The notes below the pieces were generated by a model that worked only from the letters and a program-made list of their open reading frames with translations, was not told where the DNA came from and ran no database searches. Below, piece by piece: positions 7,881 to 17,857 of a stretch of DNA of 64,000 nt (position 1 is the stretch's first letter; each line of letters opens with the position of its first letter). This DNA comes from Polyangia bacterium (GTDB lineage Bacteria > Myxococcota_A > Polyangia > Fen-1088), in assembly GCA_036268875.1 (NCBI GenBank), contig DATATI010000063.1, positions 49,813 to 113,812 of the forward strand, given 5' to 3'. A program made the position numbers and the translations under genes.

Positions 7881-7901
7881 CTGTTGCCAAGTTCGCAACA
7901 G
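7881..7901. promoter_or_regulatory. Inverted repeat upstream of the NtrC-type regulator
   Basis: Perfect 7-bp arms, CTGTTGC (7881-7887) and GCAACAG (7895-7901), flank a 7-bp spacer. They lie 20-70 bp upstream of the two possible regulator starts. The placement suits an operator for autoregulation, but nothing identifies the binding protein. Confidence 0.4.
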
Positions 7902-7958
7902 TGTTCAAGAAAACCCGAAAAACAGCCTGATTCCGGGGTAGACGCGAGCCGGGGGCTG

Positions 7959-9017
7959 TTACCGGCTGTCGCCGATCTTCATCCCGTTCGCCGCCAGCGC
8001 CGCCCGCAGCGCAGGACCCACGGCAGCGCGAATCGCCGCGTTGGCGTATCCCACCCACGATACGGGCGAGAACACATCGAGCGGCGCCGAGACCGGATTT
8101 CCGGCGGCGTCTTCGACGATCACCCCGGCCTCGCGGGCGATGAGGGCGGTGCACAGATCGTACGGATGGCAGCACAGCCCCAGCGCCTGCCCGCGCGCCG
8201 CCAGCAGCGGTTCCACCAGCGGGCGCAGATCGGCGATCCAGCGATCGTGCCCGACCAGCAATTCGTAAAGCTGACCGCCCGTCGAGATGTACTGATCTTC
8301 GTAGGTCAAGGCCACCCCGGCGCGCGGCGGACCCAGCAGCTGCGCCGCCACCTCATCATCGACAGCGGAAAGCTCGGTGCGAGCGCCGGGAAAAAACCGC
8401 GCCAGACCACCGAAGCCTTGAGCGATGGTGGTTGCCTGCGACGGGTGCAAGTGAAGCGGCGTGCGCGCGCCGGTGAGGCGATTCCAGCGCTCGGCGTGGG
8501 CGCCGCCGCCCGCCTGGGTCCACAGCGTGTCGGCGAGGTGCTGCTTTAGAAGCGGGATCTCTGTCTGCAGCGCCAGCGTGATCTCTGCCAGCATCGGCGT
8601 GCGTCCCCGATAGGGCGCCACGCCGGTGAGGATCCACGCCGGCCGTTTCTGGTACATCAGGCCTCGCGTGCCGTCGATCGGATCGACGATGACGACAATC
8701 TCCACGTCGTCGACGGCCGTCCCAGCCGGCAACACGGCGCGGCCGTCGCTGCCCAAGCCTTCAGCGACCAGCAGGCACGGCCAGTCCTCCGCCAGCGATT
8801 CGAACCGGTCCAATAACACTGCCTCGGAAACACGATCGATCGCGAAGACGGTGTCGCCGGCGTCGTGGCCCACCACGGCAGCCAGGCGATCCAGCGCGGT
8901 GGTCTCGCAAGCGGCCAGGACCGCATCGCGAATGCCGTCGTGAATGTCGCGCAGGCGGGCCAGCAGCGCGGCCGGGTTGCGCAGCGTCGGCCCGTCCGCC
9001 CCCACCTCTGCCCGCAC
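7959..9017 (-). CDS. Inositol monophosphatase (FIG) family protein
   Basis: This protein of about 352 residues carries the lithium-sensitive phosphatase signature. It has the metal motif IVDPIDGTRGLMY (first Asp cluster), an upstream acidic helix (AIDRVSEAVLLDRFESL) and a C-terminal YDLCTALIAREAGVIVED in place of the usual WDxAA motif. It should hydrolyse a small phosphate ester in the cytosol; the substrate cannot be read from sequence. It is longer than the usual 260-280 residues. The GTG at 9017 is chosen because it lies 5 bp after the pheA stop, making a two-gene operon; a second GTG at 9005 is possible. The frame stays open far upstream, but that part runs through pheA and is not coding. 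Confidence 0.8.
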   Translation of the reverse strand: MRAEVGADGPTLRNPAALLARLRDIHDGIRDAVLAACETTALDRLAAVVGHDAGDTVFAIDRVSEAVLLDRFESLAEDWPCLLVAEGLGSDGRAVLPAGTAVDDVEIVVIVDPIDGTRGLMYQKRPAWILTGVAPYRGRTPMLAEITLALQTEIPLLKQHLADTLWTQAGGGAHAERWNRLTGARTPLHLHPSQATTIAQGFGGLARFFPGARTELSAVDDEVAAQLLGPPRAGVALTYEDQYISTGGQLYELLVGHDRWIADLRPLVEPLLAARGQALGLCCHPYDLCTALIAREAGVIVEDAAGNPVSAPLDVFSPVSWVGYANAAIRAAVGPALRAALAANGMKIGDSR

Positions 9018-9022
9018 CTGCG

Positions 9023-10129
9023 CTAGACCGCCTCGGCGCGCGGGTACGAACCCAGCACCTTCACCACGTCGCAGATCTGCTTCACCGCCGCCAGCGCCGC
9101 CGCCACCTGCGGATCGCGCTCGTGGCCGTCGACGTCGACGAAGAAGACGTACTCCCAGGGGCGCCGCCGCGAGGGACGGCTTTCGATCTTGCTCATGTTC
9201 AGTCCGCGCTCGGCGAACGTGCCCAACACGCGGTACAAGATCCCGGGCTCGTCGCGGGTGATCAGCAGAACCGACGTCTTGTCCCGGCCGGTCGGCTCGG
9301 CCTGCTGGCGGCCGAGGACGAAAAAGCGGGTCATGTTGTGCGAAAGGTCCTCGATCTTTCGGCGCAGGACCTGCAATCCATAGATCTTCGCCGCCACCTC
9401 CGACGCCACCGCCGCGCCTTTGGCGTCGTCCAGCGCCCGTTGCGCCGCGTCGGTCGTCGACCGCGACTCGACGATCGTCGCGCGCGGCAGGTTGCCAGCC
9501 AGCCAGCGGCGGCACTGCCCCGCCGCCACCGGGATCGAATAGATGCGTTCGATCTCTGCCAGCTCGACCCCTGGCCGCACCAGCAGGCAGAGCACGATCT
9601 CGAGGGCGATCTCCGCGCTGATCTTGAGGTCGCTCTCGACGAAGCTGTCCAGGGTGTGGTTGATGCCGCCCTCGGTGGAGTTCTCGACCGGGACCACGCC
9701 GTAATCGACGGTGCCGCGCTCGACCTCTTCGAACACCGCACCGATGGCGCCCACCGGCAGCGCGCGCGCCGATTGGCCAAACTGCCGCTTGACCGCCATG
9801 TACGAGAAGCTGCCTTCCGGTCCCAGGTAAGCCACGCGCACGGTCTTCTCCAGCGACAGGCAGGCGCTGAAGATCTCCTGGAAGACCAGCCGAATGGCCT
9901 CGGTGGGAAAGGGCCCGGGATTGGTCGCCGACAGGCGTTCGGCGATCTGGCGCTCGCGCGAGGGAACATAGAACGGCACCTGCAGCTGCTCTTTCAGCGT
10001 CGCCACCTTCGCCACGAAGGCCGCCCGCTGGTTGAGAAGGCGCAAGATCTCGTCGTCGGTGCCGTCAATCTGCGCCCGCATTTTCGCCAGCTCGGCGTTT
10101 TGCTCCGGCGGTCCTTGCTCCTTGGCCAT
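9023..10129 (-). CDS. pheA: Bifunctional chorismate mutase / prephenate dehydratase (P-protein)
   Basis: This 368-residue protein has three parts. Residues from about 10 to 95 form an AroQ-type chorismate mutase helix bundle (MRAQIDGTDDEILRLLNQRA). Residues about 100-280 form the prephenate dehydratase domain (VAYLGPEGSFSYMA, PVENSTEGGINHTLD, SRSTTDAAQRA, and the THN-like element SHNMTRFFVLG). The C-terminal ACT domain (TSVLLITRDEPGILYRVLGT, then NMSKIESRPSR) gives phenylalanine feedback. It converts chorismate through prephenate to phenylpyruvate. The ATG at 10129 is the natural start. It lies only 27 bp from the divergent tyrosine-degradation operon. Confidence 0.95.
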   Translation of the reverse strand: MAKEQGPPEQNAELAKMRAQIDGTDDEILRLLNQRAAFVAKVATLKEQLQVPFYVPSRERQIAERLSATNPGPFPTEAIRLVFQEIFSACLSLEKTVRVAYLGPEGSFSYMAVKRQFGQSARALPVGAIGAVFEEVERGTVDYGVVPVENSTEGGINHTLDSFVESDLKISAEIALEIVLCLLVRPGVELAEIERIYSIPVAAGQCRRWLAGNLPRATIVESRSTTDAAQRALDDAKGAAVASEVAAKIYGLQVLRRKIEDLSHNMTRFFVLGRQQAEPTGRDKTSVLLITRDEPGILYRVLGTFAERGLNMSKIESRPSRRRPWEYVFFVDVDGHERDPQVAAALAAVKQICDVVKVLGSYPRAEAV

Positions 10130-10150
10130 GGCGAGCGAGCTTACTACACT
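10122..10150 (+). promoter_or_regulatory. Candidate sigma-70 promoter of the tyrosine-degradation operon
   Basis: TTGGCC (10122-10127) and TACACT (10145-10150) are separated by 17 bp, a four-of-six match to each consensus hexamer. The predicted start falls on or beside the A of the fahA ATG at 10157, so the transcript would be leaderless. The -35 region overlaps the first codons of pheA, which would link the two divergent promoters physically. Confidence 0.4.
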
Positions 10151-10156
10151 AGCCCC

Positions 10157-11137
10157 ATGAAGCTGGGGACGGTACGCGACGGCAGTCGCGACGGTGCGCT
10201 GGTGGTGGTGGCGGCCGACGGGCAGACCTTCACCCGCGCCGGCGCCATCGCTCCGTCGCTGCAGGGAGCGCTGGACGACTGGCGCCACACCGAGGCGCCC
10301 TTGCGCGCGCTGGCCCACGCGCTCGAGAGTGGGCGCGCTCCTGCCGAGCCGGTGGACCCGCCGCGCATGTCCAGTCCCCTGCCCCGCGCCTTCGAATGGG
10401 TCGACGGATCGGCGTATCTGAACCACATCATTCTTGTCCGCCAGGCGCGCAACGCCGAGCCACCCGCCACGCTGACGACCGATCCGTTGGTGTATCAAGG
10501 CGGCTCGGGCGTGCTGCTCGGCCCCTGCGATGACATTCCACTTGCCGACGCCGGCTGGGGCCTGGATTTCGAGAGCGAGGTTGCCGTCATTCTAGGCGAC
10601 GTCCCGCAGGGCACCAGCGCCGCCGGCGCCGAGGCCACCGTGCGTCTGGTGCTGCTGGCCAACGACATCACCCTGCGCAACCTGGTTCCGGCCGAGCTGG
10701 CCAAGGGGTTCGGCTTCTTCAACGCCAAGCCAGCGACGGCATTCTCGCCCTTCGCGGTGACCCCGGACGAGCTGGGACCGGCCTGGCGCGACGGCCGCCT
10801 GCACCGCCACTTACGAACTGTTTACAACGGGCAACTGGTGGGCGACGTCGACGCCGGGCCGGAGATGCACTTTTCCTTCTTTGATCTCATCGCCCACATC
10901 GCTCGCACCCGCGCCTTCACCGCCGGCACCATCCTGGGCAGCGGCACGGTGTCCAGCGCCGAGCGGGCGCGCGGCGTCTCTTGCCTGGCCGAGCGGCGGG
11001 CCATCGAGACCATCGACGCCGGCGCGCCGCAAACGCCTTTCATGAAGGCCGGCGACACCATCTTGATCGAGATGCTGGACGACGACGACCGCAGCATCTT
11101 TGGCCGCATCACGCAGAAGGTAATCAAAGGACGGTGA
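10157..11137 (+). CDS. fahA: Fumarylacetoacetate hydrolase family protein
   Basis: This 326-residue protein of the FAH superfamily has the catalytic and metal-binding region DFESEVAVILGD, LLANDITLRNLVPAE and KGFGFFNAKPATAFSPF. A C-terminal substrate-loop region (GTILGSGTVSS, GDTILIEML) follows. It cleaves fumarylacetoacetate to fumarate and acetoacetate, the last step of tyrosine breakdown. The three following genes supply the earlier steps. The ATG at 10157 has no leader or Shine-Dalgarno, consistent with the promoter placed just before it. The frame is open further upstream, but that part runs antisense through pheA. Confidence 0.92.
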   Translation: MKLGTVRDGSRDGALVVVAADGQTFTRAGAIAPSLQGALDDWRHTEAPLRALAHALESGRAPAEPVDPPRMSSPLPRAFEWVDGSAYLNHIILVRQARNAEPPATLTTDPLVYQGGSGVLLGPCDDIPLADAGWGLDFESEVAVILGDVPQGTSAAGAEATVRLVLLANDITLRNLVPAELAKGFGFFNAKPATAFSPFAVTPDELGPAWRDGRLHRHLRTVYNGQLVGDVDAGPEMHFSFFDLIAHIARTRAFTAGTILGSGTVSSAERARGVSCLAERRAIETIDAGAPQTPFMKAGDTILIEMLDDDDRSIFGRITQKVIKGR

Positions 11138-11144
11138 CACTTCG

Positions 11145-11804
11145 ATGAAACTCTATGGATACTGGCGCAGCTCGTCGGCCTGGCGGGTGCGGATCGCCCT
11201 GGGATTGAAAGGGATTCAGCACGACTACGAAGCCGTGCGCCTGGCGCGCGAAGGAGGTCAGCAACACGAAGCGCCGTTCACCGCCAAGAACCCGCTGGCC
11301 CAGGTGCCGCTGCTGGAACTGGACGCCCGCCCCGGCGAAGCGGCGCCGCGCCGGATCGCTCAGTCGATGGCCATCCTGGAATTTCTCGAGGAACATTTTC
11401 CCACCCCGGCGCTGTTGCCCGCTGATCCTTGGCTGCGGGCCCGAGCGCGACAACTGGCAGAGGTGGTGAACTCCGGCATTCAGCCCTACCAGAACATGCC
11501 GCTGCTCAATTACGTCAAGGACGTTCTTGGCGGCGACGAGATGGCGGCGGCGCGTTTTTTCAACCACCGCGGGCTGACGGCGCTCGAGACCTTGGCCAAG
11601 GAAACCGCCGGGGACTTTCTGGTCGGCAACGCCCCGACCTTCGCCGATGTTTATCTGGTGCCCCAGATGTACAGCGCGCGCCGGTTCTCCCTCGACGTCA
11701 CGTCGTTCCCGACGCTGTCGCGCGTGGAGGCCGCGTGCGCCGCGCTGCCGGCGATCCACGCCGCCCACCCCGACCAGCAGGCGGACAAGCCAGCGACGGG
11801 GTAA
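11145..11804 (+). CDS. maiA: Maleylacetoacetate isomerase (zeta-class GST)
   Basis: This 219-residue protein has a thioredoxin-like N-terminal domain and an alpha-helical GST C-terminal domain. The zeta-class signature SSSAWRVRIALGLKGI near residues 9-24 contains the glutathione-activating serines. NPLAQVPLLELD and QSMAILEFLEEHFP give the glutathione-binding cis-Pro and Gln-Ser elements. It isomerises maleylacetoacetate to fumarylacetoacetate with glutathione. It starts 7 bp after fahA and is co-transcribed with the other homogentisate-pathway genes. Confidence 0.95.
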   Translation: MKLYGYWRSSSAWRVRIALGLKGIQHDYEAVRLAREGGQQHEAPFTAKNPLAQVPLLELDARPGEAAPRRIAQSMAILEFLEEHFPTPALLPADPWLRARARQLAEVVNSGIQPYQNMPLLNYVKDVLGGDEMAAARFFNHRGLTALETLAKETAGDFLVGNAPTFADVYLVPQMYSARRFSLDVTSFPTLSRVEAACAALPAIHAAHPDQQADKPATG

Positions 11805-11813
11805 AATAGGCGC

Positions 11814-12998
<1,185 letters not shown>

Positions 12999-13008
12999 GG
13001 AGCCAAGC

Positions 13009-14178
13009 GTGCTCGATCGCATGGTCGCCGGCGAGGTCCCGGCCAAGCCGCACACCGCCCTGCGCGACGCCGCGGGCAACCTGCGCCACGAAGAGTGCCT
13101 GACCCGAGACGGCTTCGACGGCCCGTTCACCATCCTCTATCATCGCCATCGTCCCCACACCCAGTCGGTGACGCGCGCCGAACGCGGTTGGCCGTTGCCC
13201 CGGGTCGCGGACGCCGATATCGGGCGGCCGCTGTCGCGGCGACATTATCGTTCGCAAGATCTGCCGCGCCCGGGTGGCCCGCCCGTCGACGCGCGCCTGC
13301 CGTTGCTGTTCAACGACGACGTCGTGCTGTCCGTGATTCACCCCGACGCCGACGATCCGGTCTACGTCAGCAACGGTGACGGCGACGATCTGTTCTTCAT
13401 CGTCGAAGGCGGCGGCACGCTGCGCTCGCCTTTCGGCGATCTGGTCTTCACGGCGGGTGACTACGTCCTGGTACCGAAGGGAGTGCCGCATCGATTCGTC
13501 CTGGCCGCGCCGCCCACGGCGCAATCTTGGCTGAGCATCGAATGCGCCGCCGGGTTCGGCTTGCCCAAGCAGTGGCGCAACGAGGTCGGCCAGCTGCGCA
13601 TGGACGCGCCGTACAGCCACCGTGATTTTCGCCGCCCGATTTTCCGCGGCCCCGACGACGACGGCGTGCGCGACCTGGTGGTAAAGCGCCAGGGTGCCTT
13701 TCACGGCTTTCGTTATCAGCACACACCGCTGGATGTGGTGGGCTGGGATGGCACCGTCTATCCGTGGGCGTTTCCCATCCTGAATTTTCAGCCACGGGTG
13801 GGCCTCATCCATCTGCCGCCCACCGTCCACGGCACGTTCGCCGCGCGCGGCGCGCTGGTTTGCAGCTTTGTCCCCCGCCCGCTGGATTTTCATCCGCAGG
13901 CCATTCCCTGCCCCTACCCGCACGCCTCGGTCAGCTGCGACGAGTTCATCTTTTATTGCCGCGGCAACTTCACGTCACGGCGCGGGGTCGGTCCCGGGAG
14001 CATCTCGCACCACCCGGCCGGCATCATGCACGGCCCCCACCCCGGCGCCTACGAAGGCAGCATCGGCGCCCGCGCCACCGACGAGCTGGCGGTCATGCTG
14101 GACACCTATCGCCCGCTGCAAGCGACGCCCGCGGCGCTGGCCATCGAAGACCTCGGGTACCACGATAGTTTCCGTTAG
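13009..14178 (+). CDS. hmgA: Homogentisate 1,2-dioxygenase
   Basis: This 389-residue cupin-type dioxygenase has features of the homogentisate 1,2-dioxygenase family: a glycine-rich cupin (DDLFFIVEGGGTLRSPFGDL, GDYVLVPKGVPHRF), the C-terminal active-site block LIHLPPTVHGTF, SCDEFIFYCRGNF, and HHPAGIMHGPHPGAYEGSIG, which supplies the Fe ligands. It opens the homogentisate ring to maleylacetoacetate, the substrate of maiA. The GTG start is supported by GGGAG seven bases upstream. It closes the operon fahA-maiA-hpd-hmgA, which gives a complete route from 4-hydroxyphenylpyruvate to fumarate and acetoacetate. Confidence 0.93.
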   Translation: MLDRMVAGEVPAKPHTALRDAAGNLRHEECLTRDGFDGPFTILYHRHRPHTQSVTRAERGWPLPRVADADIGRPLSRRHYRSQDLPRPGGPPVDARLPLLFNDDVVLSVIHPDADDPVYVSNGDGDDLFFIVEGGGTLRSPFGDLVFTAGDYVLVPKGVPHRFVLAAPPTAQSWLSIECAAGFGLPKQWRNEVGQLRMDAPYSHRDFRRPIFRGPDDDGVRDLVVKRQGAFHGFRYQHTPLDVVGWDGTVYPWAFPILNFQPRVGLIHLPPTVHGTFAARGALVCSFVPRPLDFHPQAIPCPYPHASVSCDEFIFYCRGNFTSRRGVGPGSISHHPAGIMHGPHPGAYEGSIGARATDELAVMLDTYRPLQATPAALAIEDLGYHDSFR

Positions 14179-14219
14179 CCGCTGAATCTTCCAGCGCCGC
14201 TCTTTCAGCCACACGTTGA

Positions 14220-16685
14220 TCAGATCCCGGCGCCCGTCGTCACCGACGGGGGCGGCGTCAGCGGGTCGTCGGGCTGCCGCAGCGGCAGGAACACCGAGAA
14301 CGTCGAGCCTTTGCCGAGCTCGCTCTCCACGCGCACCGTTCCGCCGTGCAGCTCGACCAGGCGTTTGGTCAGCGCCAGGCCGAGGCCCGTGCCTTCCGGG
14401 CGGGTGCCGGCCGCTTGAGGGAGCTGCTCGAACTCGCGGAACAAGCGCGGCAGGTGTTCCTGGGCGATGCCGATGCCGTTATCGGTGACAAGGATCTGCA
14501 CCGCCTCGCCGGCCACGCCGGCACTGACCCGCACGGTGCCGCCCGAAGGCGTGAACTTGATGGCGTTCGAGATCAGGTTGTAAAGCACCTGTTTGATGCG
14601 GCCCGGATCGATGAACAGCTCCGGCAGATCGGGCGATACGTCCACCTCGAGGTCGATCCCCTTCTTGCTGGCCATCGCGGCGATCACGCTGCGCGCGACG
14701 TCCACCAACCCCCCGATGGGCGTCGGCTCGCACGCCAGGTCCATGCGGCCGGCTTCCACCTTCGAGATGTCCAGGATGTCGTTCACCAGCTGCAACAGGT
14801 GCCGCCCCGAGATGAGGACATTGCCCACGTAGGCCCGCTGCTTGGTGTTCAGGTCGCCGAAGATCTCCTGCTCCAACAATTCGGAAAAGCCGATCACCGC
14901 GTTCAGCGGCGTGCGCAGCTCGTGGCTCATGCTGGCCAGGAAGGCGCTCTTGGCTTGGTTGGCGGTGTCCGCGGCCTCCTTGGCCAGGTGCTGCTCGCGC
15001 TGGGCGCGCTCGCGCTCTTCGACCTCGCGTTTGAGCTGCTGGTTCGCCTCCATCAGCTGGCTGGTGCGGCGTTCGACCCGCGTCTCCAGCTCGCCGTGGG
15101 CGGCGCGCAGCGACTCCTCGGCGGCCTTGCGCGCGGTGATGTCGGTGAACGAAGCCAGGGCGGCGTGCGGCGTGTCCTGGCCGAATTGCCGCAGCGGCTG
15201 GGCGTTCACCGAGATCCACACCCGACCGCCCTCCTGGCGATCGATGGCCATCACGGCGTTCGACAGCGGCTCGCCGCTGCGCAGGCTGCGCACGAACGGC
15301 AGCTCGTCGCTCGGCACGGCGCGCCCTTCCTCGTCGACGGTGCCGGTGAAGGTGTCGGCGCAGCGCTGGCCGATCATGCTGCTGGCGGGGAGGCCCAAGA
15401 TGCGCTCGGCGCTGGCGTTGGCGGTCACCACCCGCGCCTCGCTGTCGATGAGGACGATCCCTTCATCCAGCGCCGCGATCACCGACCGATACCGATCCTC
15501 GCTGTCGCGCAATCCGCGCTCGATGCGCTTGCGCTCCATGAACTGGCCGATCTGACCGCCCAGGCCGCCGATCATCGAGAGGTGATCGTCGTTGGGATCG
15601 CGCACCTCCTGGCTGTAAAAAGCCATCACCCCGATCACCTTGGGTCCGTTGCGCAGCGGGATGGCGAAGGCCCCGCGCAGGCTGGCCTCGTTGCGGAAGG
15701 CGGCCAGGGGAAAGTTCTCCTCGACGGCCAGATCCGCCACCCACAAGGGCAGCTGCCGGTACCAGACGCGCCCGGGCAGCCCGTTGTCGGGGCCCAGCTT
15801 CATCGCCCGCCGCACCTTCACGTAGTCGTCGCCACGATATTGGTTGGCGCTCCAGATCTCCACGCAGGACAGCTGCGATTCGGTTTCATTCACCTCCCAC
15901 AGCTCGCCGACGTGCCAGTGCTGGTTCTCGCCCACGATCCGCAGCAACAGGGGCGCCGCCTCTTGCAACGTGTGCGACGCTGCCAGCAGGCGAGTGACCA
16001 CGTACTGCAATGACAGCAGCTGCTCGGTGCGCTGACGCTCCGCCACCTCGCGCTCCAGGGCCTGTCGGCTGGCGTCGATGATGGCCTGCTTGCGTGCGGT
16101 GGCCAGCATGTCGTCCTGACTTTTGCGCAGCGCCAGATACAAAAGGCCGACCTCGGCGCTGACGAAGATGGTGTGCGGCGCCCAGGCCCAGGCGCTGACG
16201 GCCAGCGTGCCGTAGACCGAACGGGGCCAGAAGAAACAGCCAAGAAAATGATCCAGGGCGGTGATGAACAGGACCAGCAACAGGACGCCGACCTCGCGAT
16301 ACATGGCCAAGAACGCCAACGACCCGAAGATGGTGTAGTGCATGGCCGACGCGCCGCCGGAAAGATGCACCAGCAGCGAGGCGATCAAACCTTGCGCGAT
16401 GGCGATCTCCTGTCGGCCCAATCGGCTGCCCGGCTGTTTCAGCGCCACGTAGATCGGCAGCGAGACGATCGCCCCGCCCAGCATGAAGCCTTTGCCGGCC
16501 AAAAGCGGCAGGTTGACCAGAACCCCGTCCCAGGCCCGCGGTGCGCCCCACAGGCCGGTGAGGACGGTCCCCAGCCATTGCACCAGCAGCAGCCACAGGA
16601 ACATCCGATCGGTGCGCAGGTAGATCTCCTGCTGGTGCTCGGCGAAGAGACGCCGGGTGCCGGGGCTCTCCTCGACCAGGTTCAT
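14220..16685 (-). CDS. Membrane sensor histidine kinase with GAF and PAS domains
   Basis: This is an 821-residue protein. Residues about 25-190 contain roughly six hydrophobic segments (MFLWLLLVQWLGTVLTGLW and onward), an integral sensor or anchor. A GAF domain follows (about 235-400, WHVGELWEVNETES, GAFAIPLRNGPKVIGVMAFY). Next come a PAS domain (about 415-535), a coiled coil, HisKA with the phosphorylated His in SHELRTPLN, and a HATPase domain with an N box (NLISNAIKFTP), DNGIGI and GTGLGLAL. It ends a three-gene operon; its ATG overlaps the preceding stop (ATGA). It probably exchanges phosphate with the two receiver-containing proteins encoded upstream. Confidence 0.92.
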   Translation of the reverse strand: MNLVEESPGTRRLFAEHQQEIYLRTDRMFLWLLLVQWLGTVLTGLWGAPRAWDGVLVNLPLLAGKGFMLGGAIVSLPIYVALKQPGSRLGRQEIAIAQGLIASLLVHLSGGASAMHYTIFGSLAFLAMYREVGVLLLVLFITALDHFLGCFFWPRSVYGTLAVSAWAWAPHTIFVSAEVGLLYLALRKSQDDMLATARKQAIIDASRQALEREVAERQRTEQLLSLQYVVTRLLAASHTLQEAAPLLLRIVGENQHWHVGELWEVNETESQLSCVEIWSANQYRGDDYVKVRRAMKLGPDNGLPGRVWYRQLPLWVADLAVEENFPLAAFRNEASLRGAFAIPLRNGPKVIGVMAFYSQEVRDPNDDHLSMIGGLGGQIGQFMERKRIERGLRDSEDRYRSVIAALDEGIVLIDSEARVVTANASAERILGLPASSMIGQRCADTFTGTVDEEGRAVPSDELPFVRSLRSGEPLSNAVMAIDRQEGGRVWISVNAQPLRQFGQDTPHAALASFTDITARKAAEESLRAAHGELETRVERRTSQLMEANQQLKREVEERERAQREQHLAKEAADTANQAKSAFLASMSHELRTPLNAVIGFSELLEQEIFGDLNTKQRAYVGNVLISGRHLLQLVNDILDISKVEAGRMDLACEPTPIGGLVDVARSVIAAMASKKGIDLEVDVSPDLPELFIDPGRIKQVLYNLISNAIKFTPSGGTVRVSAGVAGEAVQILVTDNGIGIAQEHLPRLFREFEQLPQAAGTRPEGTGLGLALTKRLVELHGGTVRVESELGKGSTFSVFLPLRQPDDPLTPPPSVTTGAGI

Positions 16686-17857
16686 ACCCGACGCTGTGCC
16701 GGCAACCGCACGCAAAAGGAGGCGCCGCGCGGTTGATTGTCCTCCACCCAGATGCTGCCCTGGTGGACCTCGACGGCCCGGCGGCAGAACAGCAGGCCCA
16801 GGCCATGGCTGCCGCGGCGTTCGCCGGCGGCGCCGTCGTCGATCTGGACGTACTTTTCGAAGATGCGGCTTCGGTGCTCTTCGGGAATGCCGCGGCCTTC
16901 GTCGCCGACGCGGATCTCCACCAATTCGGGCGCGGTGGGGTTCTTCGGATCCAGCGCGGCGGTGATGGTGATGGTGATGGCGGTGTTGGCCGGCCCATAT
17001 TTATAGGCGTTGTCGATGAGGTTCTCGATGATCCGCCGCACCAGATCGCGATCGGCGTGCAGGCGGCCCACCTCGTCGGAGATGGACGCCGCCAGCCGCT
17101 GGTTCTTGTCGGCCAGGCGATGGCCCATCTCGGAGGCGATCTCTTCCAGCAAGGCCGGCAGATCAAAGTCTGCCATGTGCGCCACCAGGGCCCCGTCATC
17201 GCTGCGGCTGACGTCCAGCAGGTTCATCACCATGCGCAGCATGGCCTGCGACGACCGCAATACGTCGATCTGCGATTCGCGCTCGGGCGCGTTCATTCCG
17301 GTCGAGCGCGAGACGAACTGGGCGTTCGACAGGATGCTGGTCAGCGGGTTCTTCAGATCGTGAATAATGAGCGCCGTCAGCTCTTCCTTCTGGCGGTGCG
17401 CCTCCAGCAGGGCGTCGCGCTGCGAACGGATGATCTCATAGTTGGCGTGCAGCTCGTCGGACAGCCGCTTGATCCGCAGCAGTGATCGGATGCGAATCAA
17501 AAGCTCGGTGCGGTTGATCGGCTTGGTGAGAAAATCATCGGCGCCCGAATCCAGCGCCGCCCGATGCGTGCCCAGGTCGCCCAGCGCAGTCAGAAACAGA
17601 ATCGGGGTGTGGCCGCCGCCCGGAATCTGGCGCAGGCGGCGGCAAGTCTCGAAGCCGTCCATCAACGGCATCAGCACGTCCAAGAGAACCAGATCCGGCT
17701 TGTGCTCTTGAAACAGCGCCAAGGCGCGCGCCCCGCCTTCGGCCTGGATGGCGCTGTAGCCGGCGGCCACCAGGTGGCCTTCGGCGACCTCCCGATTTTG
17801 CAGGTTGTCGTCGACGACCAGGATGGTCTGCTGTTTGTCAGTCAGCGCGGTGAGCAT
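16682..17857 (-). CDS. Receiver-histidine kinase hybrid
   Basis: This is a 391-residue soluble protein. An N-terminal receiver (about 10-130; Asp in LVLLDVLMPLMDG, Lys in FLTKPI) is followed by a coiled-coil linker. Then come HisKA with His in LIIHDLKNPLTS and a HATPase domain (ENLIDNAYKYGP, GDEGRGIPEEHRSRIF, SHGLGLLFCRR). The receiver-first order is typical of phosphorelay intermediates that accept phosphate and control their own kinase activity. It overlaps the response regulator upstream by about 20 bp and the membrane kinase downstream by 4 bp, so the three are tightly co-expressed. Confidence 0.92.
   Translation of the reverse strand: MLTALTDKQQTILVVDDNLQNREVAEGHLVAAGYSAIQAEGGARALALFQEHKPDLVLLDVLMPLMDGFETCRRLRQIPGGGHTPILFLTALGDLGTHRAALDSGADDFLTKPINRTELLIRIRSLLRIKRLSDELHANYEIIRSQRDALLEAHRQKEELTALIIHDLKNPLTSILSNAQFVSRSTGMNAPERESQIDVLRSSQAMLRMVMNLLDVSRSDDGALVAHMADFDLPALLEEIASEMGHRLADKNQRLAASISDEVGRLHADRDLVRRIIENLIDNAYKYGPANTAITITITAALDPKNPTAPELVEIRVGDEGRGIPEEHRSRIFEKYVQIDDGAAGERRGSHGLGLLFCRRAVEVHQGSIWVEDNQPRGASFCVRLPAQRRV

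Noticed and set aside
9018..9515. N-terminal extension of the IMPase frame
   Set aside because: It overlaps pheA in another frame and is Arg/Gly-rich nonsense.
9122..10156. Upstream extension of the fumarylacetoacetate hydrolase frame
   Set aside because: It runs antisense through pheA and has no FAH-like sequence; the ATG at 10157 fits the family.
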